A stretch of DNA of 64,000 nucleotides from Bernardetiaceae bacterium (GCA_025057115.1 JANWWZ010000006.1:100825-164824); one strand, 5' to 3'; counted from the first letter of the stretch, positions 45,724 through 53,816 are shown. Translations and numbers: made by a program. Notes: generated from the letters alone by a model not told the origin.

Positions 45724-46480
45724 ACTCTACGCATGGTGGTGCTTAGTGGTGCTAGTGAGTTTGTTTTTTGTTGTGCTGATTCCTTCAATTATTGGCACGT
45801 TGCACAAGCGTTTGCACGTCATTGCACTGGCGGCTTACAAGGTCTGGGGAACTTTTTTATTTTGGCTTAGTTTTTTGCCTGTCCGCGTAATAGGGCGCCA
45901 GCACTTGCCTAAGCATACCCCTTACATTTTAACCCCTAACCATACTTCTTATCTCGACGTGCCATTAATGGTACATGCCATTCCTGATTTATTTGTATTT
46001 GTGGGGAAGAGTTCTTTGAACAAAATTCCTTTATTCGGATACATTTTCCGACGCGTGCATATTCCCGTTAATCGAGCAAATCCGAAAAGCGGGCTTAAAG
46101 CATTACAAGAAGCCAAAGAAAGACTGCAAAGCGGGCGCAGCGTCCTTCTTTTTCCAGAAGGAGGTTTTGGGAGAGTAAAACCACCTACATTAGCTCCTTT
46201 TAAAGAAGGAGCCTTTCGCCTGGCTATTGAAACAGGTTGTCCTATTGTGCCTGTTACTTTACCTTACAACTGGAAAATTTTACCTGATAGAAAGGACTGG
46301 CGCATTTTTAGGCAAACCGCTCTAGTGGTGATTCACCCGCCAATCTACACCCATGGGCTTACTCTCAACGATGTAGAGGCGCTCAAAGAAAAAACTTATT
46401 CTATCATAGCCGACGAACTTAGTTACTATCATCCTCAAGCTACTATCCGCTATGAAAATCACGCCAGAAATGTTGGATAA
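45674..46480 (+). CDS. Lysophospholipid acyltransferase (PlsC superfamily)
   Basis: 268 residues from the Met at 45674. One or two N-terminal membrane helices (WWCLVVLVSLFFVVLI) precede the acyltransferase motifs NHTSYLD (HX4D) and FPEGGFGRVKPP. It transfers an acyl group to a lysolipid at the inner membrane. It differs from the PlsC at 8.9 kb, so one of them may serve amino lipids. Its start lies inside the DUF4290 gene (50-base overlap) and its end overlaps gatC by 29 bases. The start is uncertain. Confidence 0.88.
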   Translation: MRTIAAASAKKTSVVSKLYAWWCLVVLVSLFFVVLIPSIIGTLHKRLHVIALAAYKVWGTFLFWLSFLPVRVIGRQHLPKHTPYILTPNHTSYLDVPLMVHAIPDLFVFVGKSSLNKIPLFGYIFRRVHIPVNRANPKSGLKALQEAKERLQSGRSVLLFPEGGFGRVKPPTLAPFKEGAFRLAIETGCPIVPVTLPYNWKILPDRKDWRIFRQTALVVIHPPIYTHGLTLNDVEALKEKTYSIIADELSYYHPQATIRYENHARNVG

Positions 46481-46739
46481 AATAGCTCACTTAGCTAGAC
46501 TTTATATTCCAGACCATGAACGGCAATCCATGCAAGAAGCCCTTAGCAAAACAATTGCATGGATAAACAAACTCCGTGAGTTGGACACTACGGGAGTAGA
46601 ACCTCTTACGCACATGACTCATGAAATCAACCGATTCCGAGAGGATATAGCCCACTCAACACTTAGCCGACAAGCGGCGTTATCTTTAGCCCCCCAACAG
46701 GACCAAGTGTATTTTCGCGTGCCTAAAGTAATTGATTAA
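46452..46739 (+). CDS. gatC: Asp/Glu-tRNA amidotransferase subunit C
   Basis: 95 residues, the usual size. The small GatC subunit stabilises GatA in the complex that converts Glu-tRNA(Gln) and Asp-tRNA(Asn) to the amidated forms. It has the pattern KIAHLARLYIPDHE at the start, LDTTGVEPLTHM in the middle and VYFRVPKVID at the end, typical of the family. The start overlaps the acyltransferase gene by 29 bases. gatA and gatB are not in the window. Confidence 0.94.
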   Translation: MKITPEMLDKIAHLARLYIPDHERQSMQEALSKTIAWINKLRELDTTGVEPLTHMTHEINRFREDIAHSTLSRQAALSLAPQQDQVYFRVPKVID

Positions 46740-46821
46740 CAAAGCGTTACAAAAAAGTTGCTAGAAACTTTGGCACATGTGAAAAAAGTGTTATAGCTTT
46801 GCGCTGCCAAATTTTAAGGCT

Positions 46822-46894
46822 GGTGCGGTAGCTCAGTTGGTAGAGCGAAGGACTGAAAATCCTTGCGTCGGGGGTTCGATTCCCCCCCACACCA
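46822..46894 (+). tRNA. tRNA-Phe (GAA)
   Basis: Cloverleaf readable by hand: acceptor GGTGCGG, D arm GCTC...GAGC, anticodon arm AAGGA-CTGAAAA-TCCTT with anticodon GAA, five-base variable loop, T arm GGGGG-TTCGATT-CCCCC, 3' acceptor CCACACC and discriminator A; CC follows in the DNA. The acceptor has a C5:A68 mismatch (46826/46889). Confidence 0.95.
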
Positions 46895-46897
46895 CCT

Positions 46898-46931
46898 AAA
46901 AGCCTGAGCAGAAAATGCTCGGGCTTTTTTG
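46898..46931 (+). terminator. Intrinsic terminator of tRNA-Phe
   Basis: A 10-bp stem with one G:U pair (AGCCTGAGCA at 46901-46910 with TGCTCGGGCT at 46916-46925), loop GAAAA, followed by six T. It lies 7 bases after the tRNA. Confidence 0.85.
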
Positions 46932-47033
46932 ATTAGTGTTCTTGGAGGTTTAAAGAGTAGTACAACTGGGTAGCTCTAAACGATTTACTGCTTACAGACA
47001 AACCAAGAGCATGTCAGAGGAAAAGGGGAATGG

Positions 47034-47170
47034 GCTAATCTTAGTGCCCTAACTTAGCAGCAGCACATAGTGATGGATGCACGGGGGTTGCTGCATGCAG
47101 TCATAGTTACAGGAGCATCCTGTAAAGGATGCCCAAGCAGGGTTGGAGCCACTTGACTTGAAAAGTACAA
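47034..47170 (+). mobile_element. Internally deleted fragment of the same IS5-family element
   Basis: In the gene-free stretch 46932-47213, two blocks match the dead transposase at 30.0-30.8 kb. The first (47034-47060, 25 of 27 bases) equals its left end at 30738-30764. The second (47079-47116) equals its transposase core and translates as GLLHAVIVTGAS; after a further 55 bases LEKYKTLQIAL continues the frame, interrupted by a stop. About 370 or more bases between the blocks are missing. Nothing else is recognised up to the terminator at 47214. Confidence 0.75.
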
Positions 47171-47210
47171 AACTCTACAGATTGCCTTAAACACTATTTA
47201 GCGCTGCTTA

Positions 47211-47255
47211 AAAAACTCGACAAGCAAAAACTTTTCTTTACTTGCTTGTCGAGTT
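47211..47255 (-). terminator. Intrinsic terminator of the trypsin-CAP gene
   Basis: Perfect 14-bp arms (AACTCGACAAGCAA at 47214-47227 and TTGCTTGTCGAGTT at 47242-47255) around a 14-base loop. On the minus strand the stem runs into TTTTTTAAG, so it terminates the gene at 47272-48336. Confidence 0.8.
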
Positions 47256-47271
47256 CGTTATTAGGGTAAGT

Positions 47272-48336
47272 TTAGTAGGCTAACATGATAGACCAAAGCT
47301 CTCCTCTCTGTGCTACGCCAATTTCTTTCACGCGAGTGTCGAAAATTGCTCTGCGATACTGTGGATAAGACAACAAATTTTTAAAGCAAGTAATAATGTC
47401 TCTATGTCCATGCACAAGTATTTCATGTACACCCTGAGCTTTAACCCCTACGCGTGAAGCTCGTTCCATAGAAGTTTGACCATCATAAGTGGTTGTAGTC
47501 ATGGGATTAGCTCCCTGTACTTTAAATAAAGTCAGAGAGGCCGCTTCCGCTAATGCATCATTCCATTTAACTCTATTTTCGCAAATAGGCATGCCATAAT
47601 GAGGAGATAACGTTGTTCGTAGTTCATTGATCACATTGACTACTTCAGTAATAAGTTCTTCTTTGCTATAGTCGTTTCTTTCCGCTTGAGTCTGTATTGT
47701 TACTGTTTTGAGCAAGTTCACCAGGGGAAGAGGCTCTTTAAAGCGATTTTGAAGGAGTTCTTTAAGATAATCAACGTGAATGGCAAAATTTAGATTTTGA
47801 CCTCTCTTCACCGAACCTACTACCACTCCTACGATCCGACCTTGCAAGTTAAACAGAGGACCCCCACTACTGCCTGGCGAAATAGGAACCGTTATTTGCA
47901 AGTGTTTTACATCATCAATGTCGCGCTTGGCACTCACGATGCCATTTGCAAAGGTAGCTTGTAATCCCAAAGGGTCGCCGAGAACAAATACTTGCTCTCC
48001 TTCTTGTACATCATTTCCTAAAGTAGCGGGATGCCCCTTGCCGTTAACTTTGAGCAATGCTAAATCTGCTTTAGTATCAAAGCCAATTATTTGATTGGAT
48101 ACCCATTCTTGAGCGCTCTTGTGATGATAAATTTTTACCTCGCCTTCTCCTTCGATAACGTGATAATTAGTAACCACTACGTCAGGTAATACGAAAAAGC
48201 CAGAACCCTTAGACCGCTTCCCTTCTATACTGACGAAAGATTTAATCCCATTTTGGTAAACAGCTTCAGAGGATTGCGAAAAACCATAGGTAGCAAGAAG
48301 GATAGAAACAAACAAAGTTAGATGATGCTTTCTCAT
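47272..48336 (-). CDS. Secreted trypsin-like serine protease fused to a CAP-like domain
   Basis: 354 residues. A signal peptide ends near FSQSS. A DegP/S1C-type protease domain (about 28-210) follows with triad H59 (TNYHVIEG), D91 (ADLALLK) and S157 (GSSGGP). No PDZ domain follows. Instead residues about 225-354 resemble a CAP/SCP domain: VVNVINELR, VKWNDALAEAASLTL, ERASRVGVKAQGVHEIL and IKEIGVAQ-like VKEIGVAQRGELW. CAP domains often bind sterols, peptides or the wall. The protein is probably periplasmic or secreted. Confidence 0.85.
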   Translation of the reverse strand: MRKHHLTLFVSILLATYGFSQSSEAVYQNGIKSFVSIEGKRSKGSGFFVLPDVVVTNYHVIEGEGEVKIYHHKSAQEWVSNQIIGFDTKADLALLKVNGKGHPATLGNDVQEGEQVFVLGDPLGLQATFANGIVSAKRDIDDVKHLQITVPISPGSSGGPLFNLQGRIVGVVVGSVKRGQNLNFAIHVDYLKELLQNRFKEPLPLVNLLKTVTIQTQAERNDYSKEELITEVVNVINELRTTLSPHYGMPICENRVKWNDALAEAASLTLFKVQGANPMTTTTYDGQTSMERASRVGVKAQGVHEILVHGHRDIITCFKNLLSYPQYRRAIFDTRVKEIGVAQRGELWSIMLAY

Positions 48337-48415
48337 ATCGACTTTGGTTTAGGTGTTACTTCTCTACTTTATACTATTTTACTTTGGAATGTTCCAATTT
48401 TGCCAAAGATTTTTT

Positions 48416-48826
48416 TTAGTTTTTCTCTACAGGTAGCAGGTGTTTTTTAAGGACTTCAATCATTTGGGCTTCTGCCTTATTAGTTCCTCGGTAGGAAATA
48501 GCCACCTTTTCTACGCATTTAATAATAAGCTGGCGCAATTGAGGAGTGAGGTTTTTATCTTGCTCTTTAGCAAAAGCAAGGAACTTTTCGAGCGCTTTTT
48601 GGGGGCTTATTTCTCTATCGCGCAAAATTTCAAATTCAAACTCGGCAAAAAAGGCGGCATCAGTGCCAAACTCATCTACGCTGTCTTCCAAAGGTGCTAA
48701 GTCTTCCACTACAATTTGCTGAATTGCTTTTACTTCCTTGTCGTGAATTTTGCCATCTGCTTTTGCTATTGCATATAGCAAAACCCCTATGTGTTTGTAG
48801 AGTTTTTTGTAAAAATGAGGCTTCAT
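48416..48826 (-). CDS. TerB-like protein
   Basis: 136 residues. The YAIAKADGKIHDKEVKAI segment near 18-35 is the acidic metal-binding loop of TerB/DjlA-like domains. A second acidic stretch precedes the C-terminal helices. TerB domains appear in many stress or membrane-linked contexts, and tellurite resistance should not be assumed. A second TerB-like gene lies at 50.6 kb on the other strand. Confidence 0.8.
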   Translation of the reverse strand: MKPHFYKKLYKHIGVLLYAIAKADGKIHDKEVKAIQQIVVEDLAPLEDSVDEFGTDAAFFAEFEFEILRDREISPQKALEKFLAFAKEQDKNLTPQLRQLIIKCVEKVAISYRGTNKAEAQMIEVLKKHLLPVEKN

Positions 48827-48994
48827 CCTACCACTTGCTTATAATTACGGCAAAATTATTGTATTTAGTCGTATTGTCCTGTTATATAAAACGCTTGCTT
48901 CTTTAGTAAAATTTTGCAAGTTCTCAGTTTTTTGCATCAATTACTTGACGTTCTAATCGCATTAGGATTTGCGGCAGATTTTTGTTCCTTTGTA

Positions 48995-49771
48995 TCAGTT
49001 ACCCGCTGTAAATACTTGGGGTTCAATGGGTTGGTTGACAGCAAACTCCTTCCAGCGAATATCCATCCATTTGACTCCTTCAAAATACAACCTCACTCGA
49101 GTAGGTTGCAGAAAATTCACATTAGAAGCCCGCTGGAAGTCCGAGTAAATGCGGTGATGGTAGCCCACTTCAGTGTTAAAGCCTACCATGCGTATGTAAA
49201 AATCTTTAGCATCTATAGCAAAAACGGTTTTGTTTTGCTTGGGATCGATAATTTGAATAAAATAGCACGGATAGCCTTCTACTTGGTCGCTGGCAAGTAG
49301 TTCTACTTCAAACCCAGGCGAGTCGGCAAATCGGATGATGCCAAAGCCAAAATTATTGCTCCAGGCAAAATGTTTTTCATAAGGCTTGGCTTTGGAAGAT
49401 AGATAAGTGGAAGAAGTTTTTCCGTCGAAAGCTAGTTTGAAAAATATAGAATCTCCTTCAGCGGCATCAAAGCGAACTCGTCCATTAGCTTTGTGTGCTT
49501 GATCATTTTCTGAAGGAAAAACTCTGTACATACTGTAGCGGTCAAGGTGAATTTTGCGTTCTTTTTTCCCTTCGGGGAAGAAATCTGCGCTACCTTTGAG
49601 CACCAGCGTTTCAGGTCGTTGCCATGTTTTGCCCCCAGCAGTAGCTACAGCGCGTTGCAAAATTTCTTTTGCAGAAAGCTCTGGCAAAGAGGCAACTATC
49701 TTTTTGCTATTTTGGCAAGAGGCTAGGATTAGAACTGCCCCCCACGCCCACCCATAAAAAACTGTTCTCAT
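48995..49771 (-). CDS. LolA-like / outer-membrane lipoprotein-sorting-like lipoprotein
   Basis: 258 residues. The lipoprotein signal ends in LILASC (Cys about 19). The mature part is a single beta-rich region with the sequence of steps seen in LolA/DUF-type lipid-binding proteins: AEGDSIFFKLAFDGKTS, GYPCYFIQIIDPKQNKTVFAID and DFYIRMVGFNT. The family is suggestive, not firm. It might carry a lipid or lipoprotein across the periplasm. Start at the second Met. Confidence 0.65.
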   Translation of the reverse strand: MRTVFYGWAWGAVLILASCQNSKKIVASLPELSAKEILQRAVATAGGKTWQRPETLVLKGSADFFPEGKKERKIHLDRYSMYRVFPSENDQAHKANGRVRFDAAEGDSIFFKLAFDGKTSSTYLSSKAKPYEKHFAWSNNFGFGIIRFADSPGFEVELLASDQVEGYPCYFIQIIDPKQNKTVFAIDAKDFYIRMVGFNTEVGYHHRIYSDFQRASNVNFLQPTRVRLYFEGVKWMDIRWKEFAVNQPIEPQVFTAGN

Positions 49772-49916
49772 TGCCATAATATACTCAAGTATACTGATTC
49801 AATAACCATTGCTGCCACTAAAATTCGAAAGTCTTGACGAGGAAAAAAATTATTTCGATGGGGGAACATTTGGTTTGCTCAAGGTATAAAATAACAGAAC
49901 AAAATCAGTTTTTGCC

Positions 49917-50120
49917 ATGATAGAAAGAACGCCACCTTTGGTTGCAATTATTGTCAAAATAATTTGCTGGCTTTTATCGGTTAAAATTGCATGGGAATGG
50001 GTAGAGCCCAACTCATTTGCCAAATTTCTTCTCTTTTTGATTGTGTGGACGATAGTAGGTTACGTAATTGACTTTATCGCGATTGTCATATTGACTGCCA
50101 TTTTTGGAGAATGTAGATAA
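49917..50120 (+). CDS. Small two-helix membrane protein, unknown
   Basis: 67 residues with two predicted membrane helices (about 8-22 and 33-62) and charged ends. No family recognised. It precedes the YbjN-like gene by 54 bases on the same strand. Plausibly real because the helices are coherent and the frame starts at ATG, but it could be spurious. Confidence 0.5.
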   Translation: MIERTPPLVAIIVKIICWLLSVKIAWEWVEPNSFAKFLLFLIVWTIVGYVIDFIAIVILTAIFGECR

Positions 50121-50174
50121 AAACAACAAATTGTAAATTATTTAAACTTTTGGTAACAAAAAACGCTAAAAACT

Positions 50175-50588
50175 ATGTTAATAATCAGCCCAATTGCTAA
50201 CCTTTGCATGGAATACCTTCGAAAAGAAGGTTACTTGCCCAAGTTGGATCAAGATGGCGATGTGGTTTTCAAATGCGAAGGAAGAATTTACATTGTAACA
50301 GCTGATCAAAATGACCCTCAGTTCTTGCGTGTAGTAATGCCCAATTTCTGGGAGATCGAAAGCGAAAATGAACGACGCCTTGCCTTAGAAATTGCCAATC
50401 AAGTTAATGAGCGCATTAAGGTAGTAAAAGTTGTAGTGAGGAGGAACAACTACGTTTGGGCAATGACCGAACAGTTTATAGACAGCACTCCTAACTTAGC
50501 CGATTTCTTTAGCCGCACTATTCGAGTGTTAAAAGCGGGCGCTGATGAATTTGCTCAATGCATGACACAGCTAGAAAACATGAATTAA
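50175..50588 (+). CDS. YbjN-like protein (type III secretion chaperone fold)
   Basis: 137 residues of alternating alpha/beta. The pattern (helix AIANLCMEYLRKEGYLPKL, strands VVFKCEGRIYIVTAD, helix ERRLALEIANQVNER, strand YVWAMTEQFID) resembles YbjN/secretion-chaperone-fold domains. Bacterial YbjN proteins are often regulatory, without enzymatic activity. It sits between the small membrane protein and a TerB-like protein on the same strand. Confidence 0.6.
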   Translation: MLIISPIANLCMEYLRKEGYLPKLDQDGDVVFKCEGRIYIVTADQNDPQFLRVVMPNFWEIESENERRLALEIANQVNERIKVVKVVVRRNNYVWAMTEQFIDSTPNLADFFSRTIRVLKAGADEFAQCMTQLENMN

Positions 50589-50620
50589 AAAAACTCTTTT
50601 CATCATAAAACAGAAAAATT

Positions 50621-51052
50621 ATGAAATTCTTAAAAAACCTCCTCTCCAGCGCTGAAACTAAGCGGCGTAAAAGCCATATCATGAACTTACTCGTAGTTGC
50701 TGCTGCTGATGGAAAAATTACTCGTCCTGAATTAGAATTTTTAGCCCATGTTGCTGAAAGGATTTACATGCCACGCGAGGAATTCCTAGATGTCATCCAA
50801 AACCCCCAAGATGTGATTTTTTATCCCCCAGAATCTGATCGCGAAAGATTAGATCAATTGTACGATTTGGTTTGCATGATGATGATTGATGGTGAAATTG
50901 ATCAAGATGAAGTAATTCGTTGTAAAATGTTTGCCCAACGGTTGGGTTTCCGCGCTGGAGTAATTGACGCGATAGTAGAACATGTAATTGATAAAGTAGC
51001 AAATCACGTAGCTCGTGAGATTGTCTTTCGGGAAGTAATGCGAATGTTATAG
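50621..51052 (+). CDS. TerB-like protein, second
   Basis: 143 residues. LLVVAAADGKITRPELEFLA near 23-42 and MMMIDGEIDQDEVI near 90-103 are the two acidic metal-binding segments of a TerB-like fold. It forms a small operon with the YbjN-like gene. The stop overlaps the convergent oxidoreductase gene by 6 bases. Confidence 0.82.
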   Translation: MKFLKNLLSSAETKRRKSHIMNLLVVAAADGKITRPELEFLAHVAERIYMPREEFLDVIQNPQDVIFYPPESDRERLDQLYDLVCMMMIDGEIDQDEVIRCKMFAQRLGFRAGVIDAIVEHVIDKVANHVAREIVFREVMRML

Positions 51053-52537
51053 CCAGTCGCGGCGAAGTTTTTCGTAAGCAATAATGCCACTTAAAGCTAC
51101 CCCGGGAATACCTTGTCCGGGGTAGGTGGTATCTCCGCAAAGGTAGGCTTTGTATCCATCTAAACGCGCTTCTAGCATTTGCCAAGGTTTAATGTGCATG
51201 TATTGCGGATAGCCTCCCACAAAACCAAATTGCCTTTGCGTCCACTTTTCCCATGCTGCAGGGGTAGAAGAGTGAATGTAGATAATCGTGTCCGGTCTTA
51301 TCAAATCTAAGGCAGCAAGTCGCTCTAAGATTGCTTGCTCCACTACGGATTTGTCAAAATGCATCCTTGCTGCTGGATGGTGCACATGGGTACTTATCGA
51401 AGCTACTGCCAGACCTGGCACATCGCTGCGCAAGGCATCTTCGGGATGATTTACACTTAAAAAAATACTTTGGGAACCTATCTCAGGCAATGGTTCTTGC
51501 AAGTGAATTTGATGATGAATGCAAGTCAAGTGCTGATGGGGGCGAAAGCCAATCCCCACTTGAAAAGCGCTGTTTAGCATATTTGAAGGCATTGTTAATT
51601 TTTTTAGCTTTTCGATGCGCTTGCTAATTTTATAAGGCATGTGCCCATTGAAAAGCGGCAACGTGTTGTTGATCGGTATGCCAGAAATTAAAAACTTGCC
51701 TAAAAAATCTACTTTTTCCTTTCCTTTCACTTGTGCTACCACGCGGTAACCCTCCTTGCTCCAATGAATTGCAATAGCTTTATGCCTCAGGAAAATTTTT
51801 CCACCTTTTTGCTCGATATAATTCACAAAAGGCTTAACCAAGTTAATTAATCCGCCATTGACGTAATAATTTCCAAAATTTGTGTAGCAAAGTGCAGTGG
51901 CGCCGAAAAGCACATTTACTTGCGGAGCGTAATTCTGAGCAGTGATCAACAATTGTTCATTGACAAACTTAGTAAATAGCCGATTGCGATGTAGTCCAAA
52001 TTTTTTTAACAACCATTCCGTTGAAAAAAATGCATAACGAGCATACCAGAATTGCTCAGGAGTGATTTTTAGAATGCATTGCATCCAATCGCCAATAGAG
52101 GTAGGAGGGAAGGCGGTTTGCCGAAGCGAAGTGCGCCATACAAATTGACTAACCTGATAACAAAATTCCCAAAATGGTCGTTGGTTGTGCTTGCCGAATG
52201 CTCTTGCTGCTTCTTCAATCCATTCGTCGAGGTCTTGGTAGCGAGTAACAGTATCCCCATTGGACAAATGCACCTGCATGGGAATTTGTAGCGGCACTGC
52301 TTCGATCTGAATGCCAGTGCGTTGTAGCACAGCCCACAGGGGCATGCCTGGATCCAACCCCACCAGCGTAGTAGCTCCTGCTTCAAAAACAAATCCCTTT
52401 CTCCAGTAAGAGCTCGTGCAACCACCTGGCAACCAATTTTGCTCTAAGATAGCTACCTGTAAACCATCCGCCGCCAGCAGCGCTGCCGCGCAAAGAGCGC
52501 CCATGCCACTGCCTATGACTATTGCATCAAACCGCAT
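51047..52537 (-). CDS. FAD-dependent phytoene desaturase/carotenoid isomerase-like oxidoreductase
   Basis: About 496 residues. The FAD-binding motif is AIVIGSGMGALCAAALLAADG, given here as the first 17-20 residues of the domain (about 4-24). PGGCTSSYW, ALCYTNFGNYYVNGGLINLV (partial) and the C-terminal CGDTTYPGQGIPGVALSG are typical of the CrtI/CrtISO family, which desaturates or isomerises carotenoids at membranes. No other carotenoid gene is nearby. A related FAD reductase acting on another polyene or lipid (retinol-saturase type) cannot be excluded. Confidence 0.88.
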   Translation of the reverse strand: MRFDAIVIGSGMGALCAAALLAADGLQVAILEQNWLPGGCTSSYWRKGFVFEAGATTLVGLDPGMPLWAVLQRTGIQIEAVPLQIPMQVHLSNGDTVTRYQDLDEWIEEAARAFGKHNQRPFWEFCYQVSQFVWRTSLRQTAFPPTSIGDWMQCILKITPEQFWYARYAFFSTEWLLKKFGLHRNRLFTKFVNEQLLITAQNYAPQVNVLFGATALCYTNFGNYYVNGGLINLVKPFVNYIEQKGGKIFLRHKAIAIHWSKEGYRVVAQVKGKEKVDFLGKFLISGIPINNTLPLFNGHMPYKISKRIEKLKKLTMPSNMLNSAFQVGIGFRPHQHLTCIHHQIHLQEPLPEIGSQSIFLSVNHPEDALRSDVPGLAVASISTHVHHPAARMHFDKSVVEQAILERLAALDLIRPDTIIYIHSSTPAAWEKWTQRQFGFVGGYPQYMHIKPWQMLEARLDGYKAYLCGDTTYPGQGIPGVALSGIIAYEKLRRDWL

Positions 52538-52621
52538 CAATATAGAATGTTGAACTTTATCAGTGCAAGACTTAAACAAAACATACCGCTAAAAGTTTTA
52601 GTAATAGTTTTGAACCAAATT

Positions 52622-53029
52622 ATGAAGGTTGCCGTTTATCGGAAGGAGTCTTTTAACGCTGCTCACCGCCTGCACAATCCAGCGCTGAGCGATCAAGAAA
52701 ATGCAAGAATTTTTGGCAAATGCAATAATCCTAATTATCATGGACACAACTATGAACTGATTGTAAAAGTCATTGGTGAGCCAGACCCTCTCACGGGTTA
52801 TGTCATGGACATGAAACAGCTCTCTGACCTTATCAAAACGCATATCATCCAGCGGTTTGATCACAAAAATCTCAACGTAGATGTAGATGATTTCAAAAAT
52901 CTCAATCCTACAGCGGAAAATATTGCCATAGTAATTTGGCACCTATTGAGAAAACACATCGATTCAACCCTTGAACTCAAAGTAATGCTTTATGAAACAG
53001 AACGAAATTTTGTTGAATTTCCCGCCTAA
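52622..53029 (+). CDS. 6-pyruvoyl-tetrahydropterin synthase-like protein (PTPS-II motif)
   Basis: 135 residues, a member of the PTPS/QueD family. Zinc ligands H15 (FNAAHRL), H40 and H42 (HGHNY); catalytic C34 is followed by five residues before HGH (Cx5HGH). QueD of the queuosine pathway usually has CxxxHGH, while Cx5HGH is the mark of PTPS-II enzymes that make 6-pyruvoyl-tetrahydropterin from dihydroneopterin triphosphate. Its overlap with folE, which supplies that substrate, supports this. The start MKVAVYRKES is family-like. Confidence 0.85.
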   Translation: MKVAVYRKESFNAAHRLHNPALSDQENARIFGKCNNPNYHGHNYELIVKVIGEPDPLTGYVMDMKQLSDLIKTHIIQRFDHKNLNVDVDDFKNLNPTAENIAIVIWHLLRKHIDSTLELKVMLYETERNFVEFPA

Positions 53030-53738
53030 CGGCAATGGCTATGCTCACCGCAATGGTCATGAATCTACTTGCTGCCAGAATCATAAATGCGAAAGCATCG
53101 CAGATGAACTGGATCAAGAACACATTTCCACCAGTTGTCATACACCTCTGCGCCCCGATGCCTTCGCCCTGGACGATGAAACTAAAATCAAGTTGATACA
53201 AGAGCATTTCCGCTGCATCATGGAAATTCTCGGACTGGATTTAACCGATGACAGCCTGCGCGGCACTCCGCAAAGGGTAGCTAAAATGTATGTCAAAGAA
53301 ATTTTCAGCGGGTTGAATCCAGCCAATAAACCAGTAATTAAACTTTTTGATAACAAATTTAAGTACGGCGAAATGCTAGTAGAGCGCAATATTACTTTTT
53401 ACTCTAACTGCGAACATCATTTTGTCCCCATTTTTGGAAAAGCTCACGTGGGATATATTTCTAGTGGCAAAGTAATTGGGCTTTCTAAACTTAACCGCAT
53501 CGTGCAGTACTTTGCCCGCCGACCCCAAGTGCAAGAACGCCTCACCAATCAAATTGCTTTGGAATTGCAACAAGTGCTGCAGACAGAAGACGTGGCAGTG
53601 GTACTAGATGCAGTGCATATGTGCGTCTCTTCGCGCGGGGTACAAGACGTTCACTCCACTACAGTTACTTCGTTTTACGGTGGAAAGTTTCGGCAGGAGG
53701 CTGTAAAAAACGAGTTTCTAAAACACATCTATAGCTAA
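52992..53738 (+). CDS. folE: GTP cyclohydrolase I
   Basis: 248 residues. Converts GTP to 7,8-dihydroneopterin triphosphate for folate, biopterin and queuosine paths. Zinc ligands are C140 and H143 (SNCEHH) and C211 (HMCVSSRG). SLRGTPQRVAKMY at 88-100 is also typical. The first about 60 residues, with several His and Cys, are an extra N-terminal extension. The start lies inside the pterin-synthase gene (38-base overlap), so expression is probably coupled. Confidence 0.95.
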   Translation: MKQNEILLNFPPNGNGYAHRNGHESTCCQNHKCESIADELDQEHISTSCHTPLRPDAFALDDETKIKLIQEHFRCIMEILGLDLTDDSLRGTPQRVAKMYVKEIFSGLNPANKPVIKLFDNKFKYGEMLVERNITFYSNCEHHFVPIFGKAHVGYISSGKVIGLSKLNRIVQYFARRPQVQERLTNQIALELQQVLQTEDVAVVLDAVHMCVSSRGVQDVHSTTVTSFYGGKFRQEAVKNEFLKHIYS

Positions 53739-53816
53739 TGAAGTCTGCAAAGTGCTTGCTAGAGTGAATGCTTCTGACTTCATGCAAAAAATTTCTTATG
53801 CTAATGCGTGCCGTTG

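Noticed and set aside
48416..48826. Tellurite-resistance operon suggested by the TerB-like gene
   Set aside because: No terA, terC, terD, terZ or similar genes nearby; TerB-like domains are widespread in other contexts.
48914..49300. 128-codon open frame on the plus strand
   Set aside because: Antisense to the LolA-like lipoprotein gene and its upstream region, without recognisable character.
53738..53783. 8-bp inverted repeat after folE as a terminator
   Set aside because: A 30-base loop and no good T-tract; too weak to annotate.
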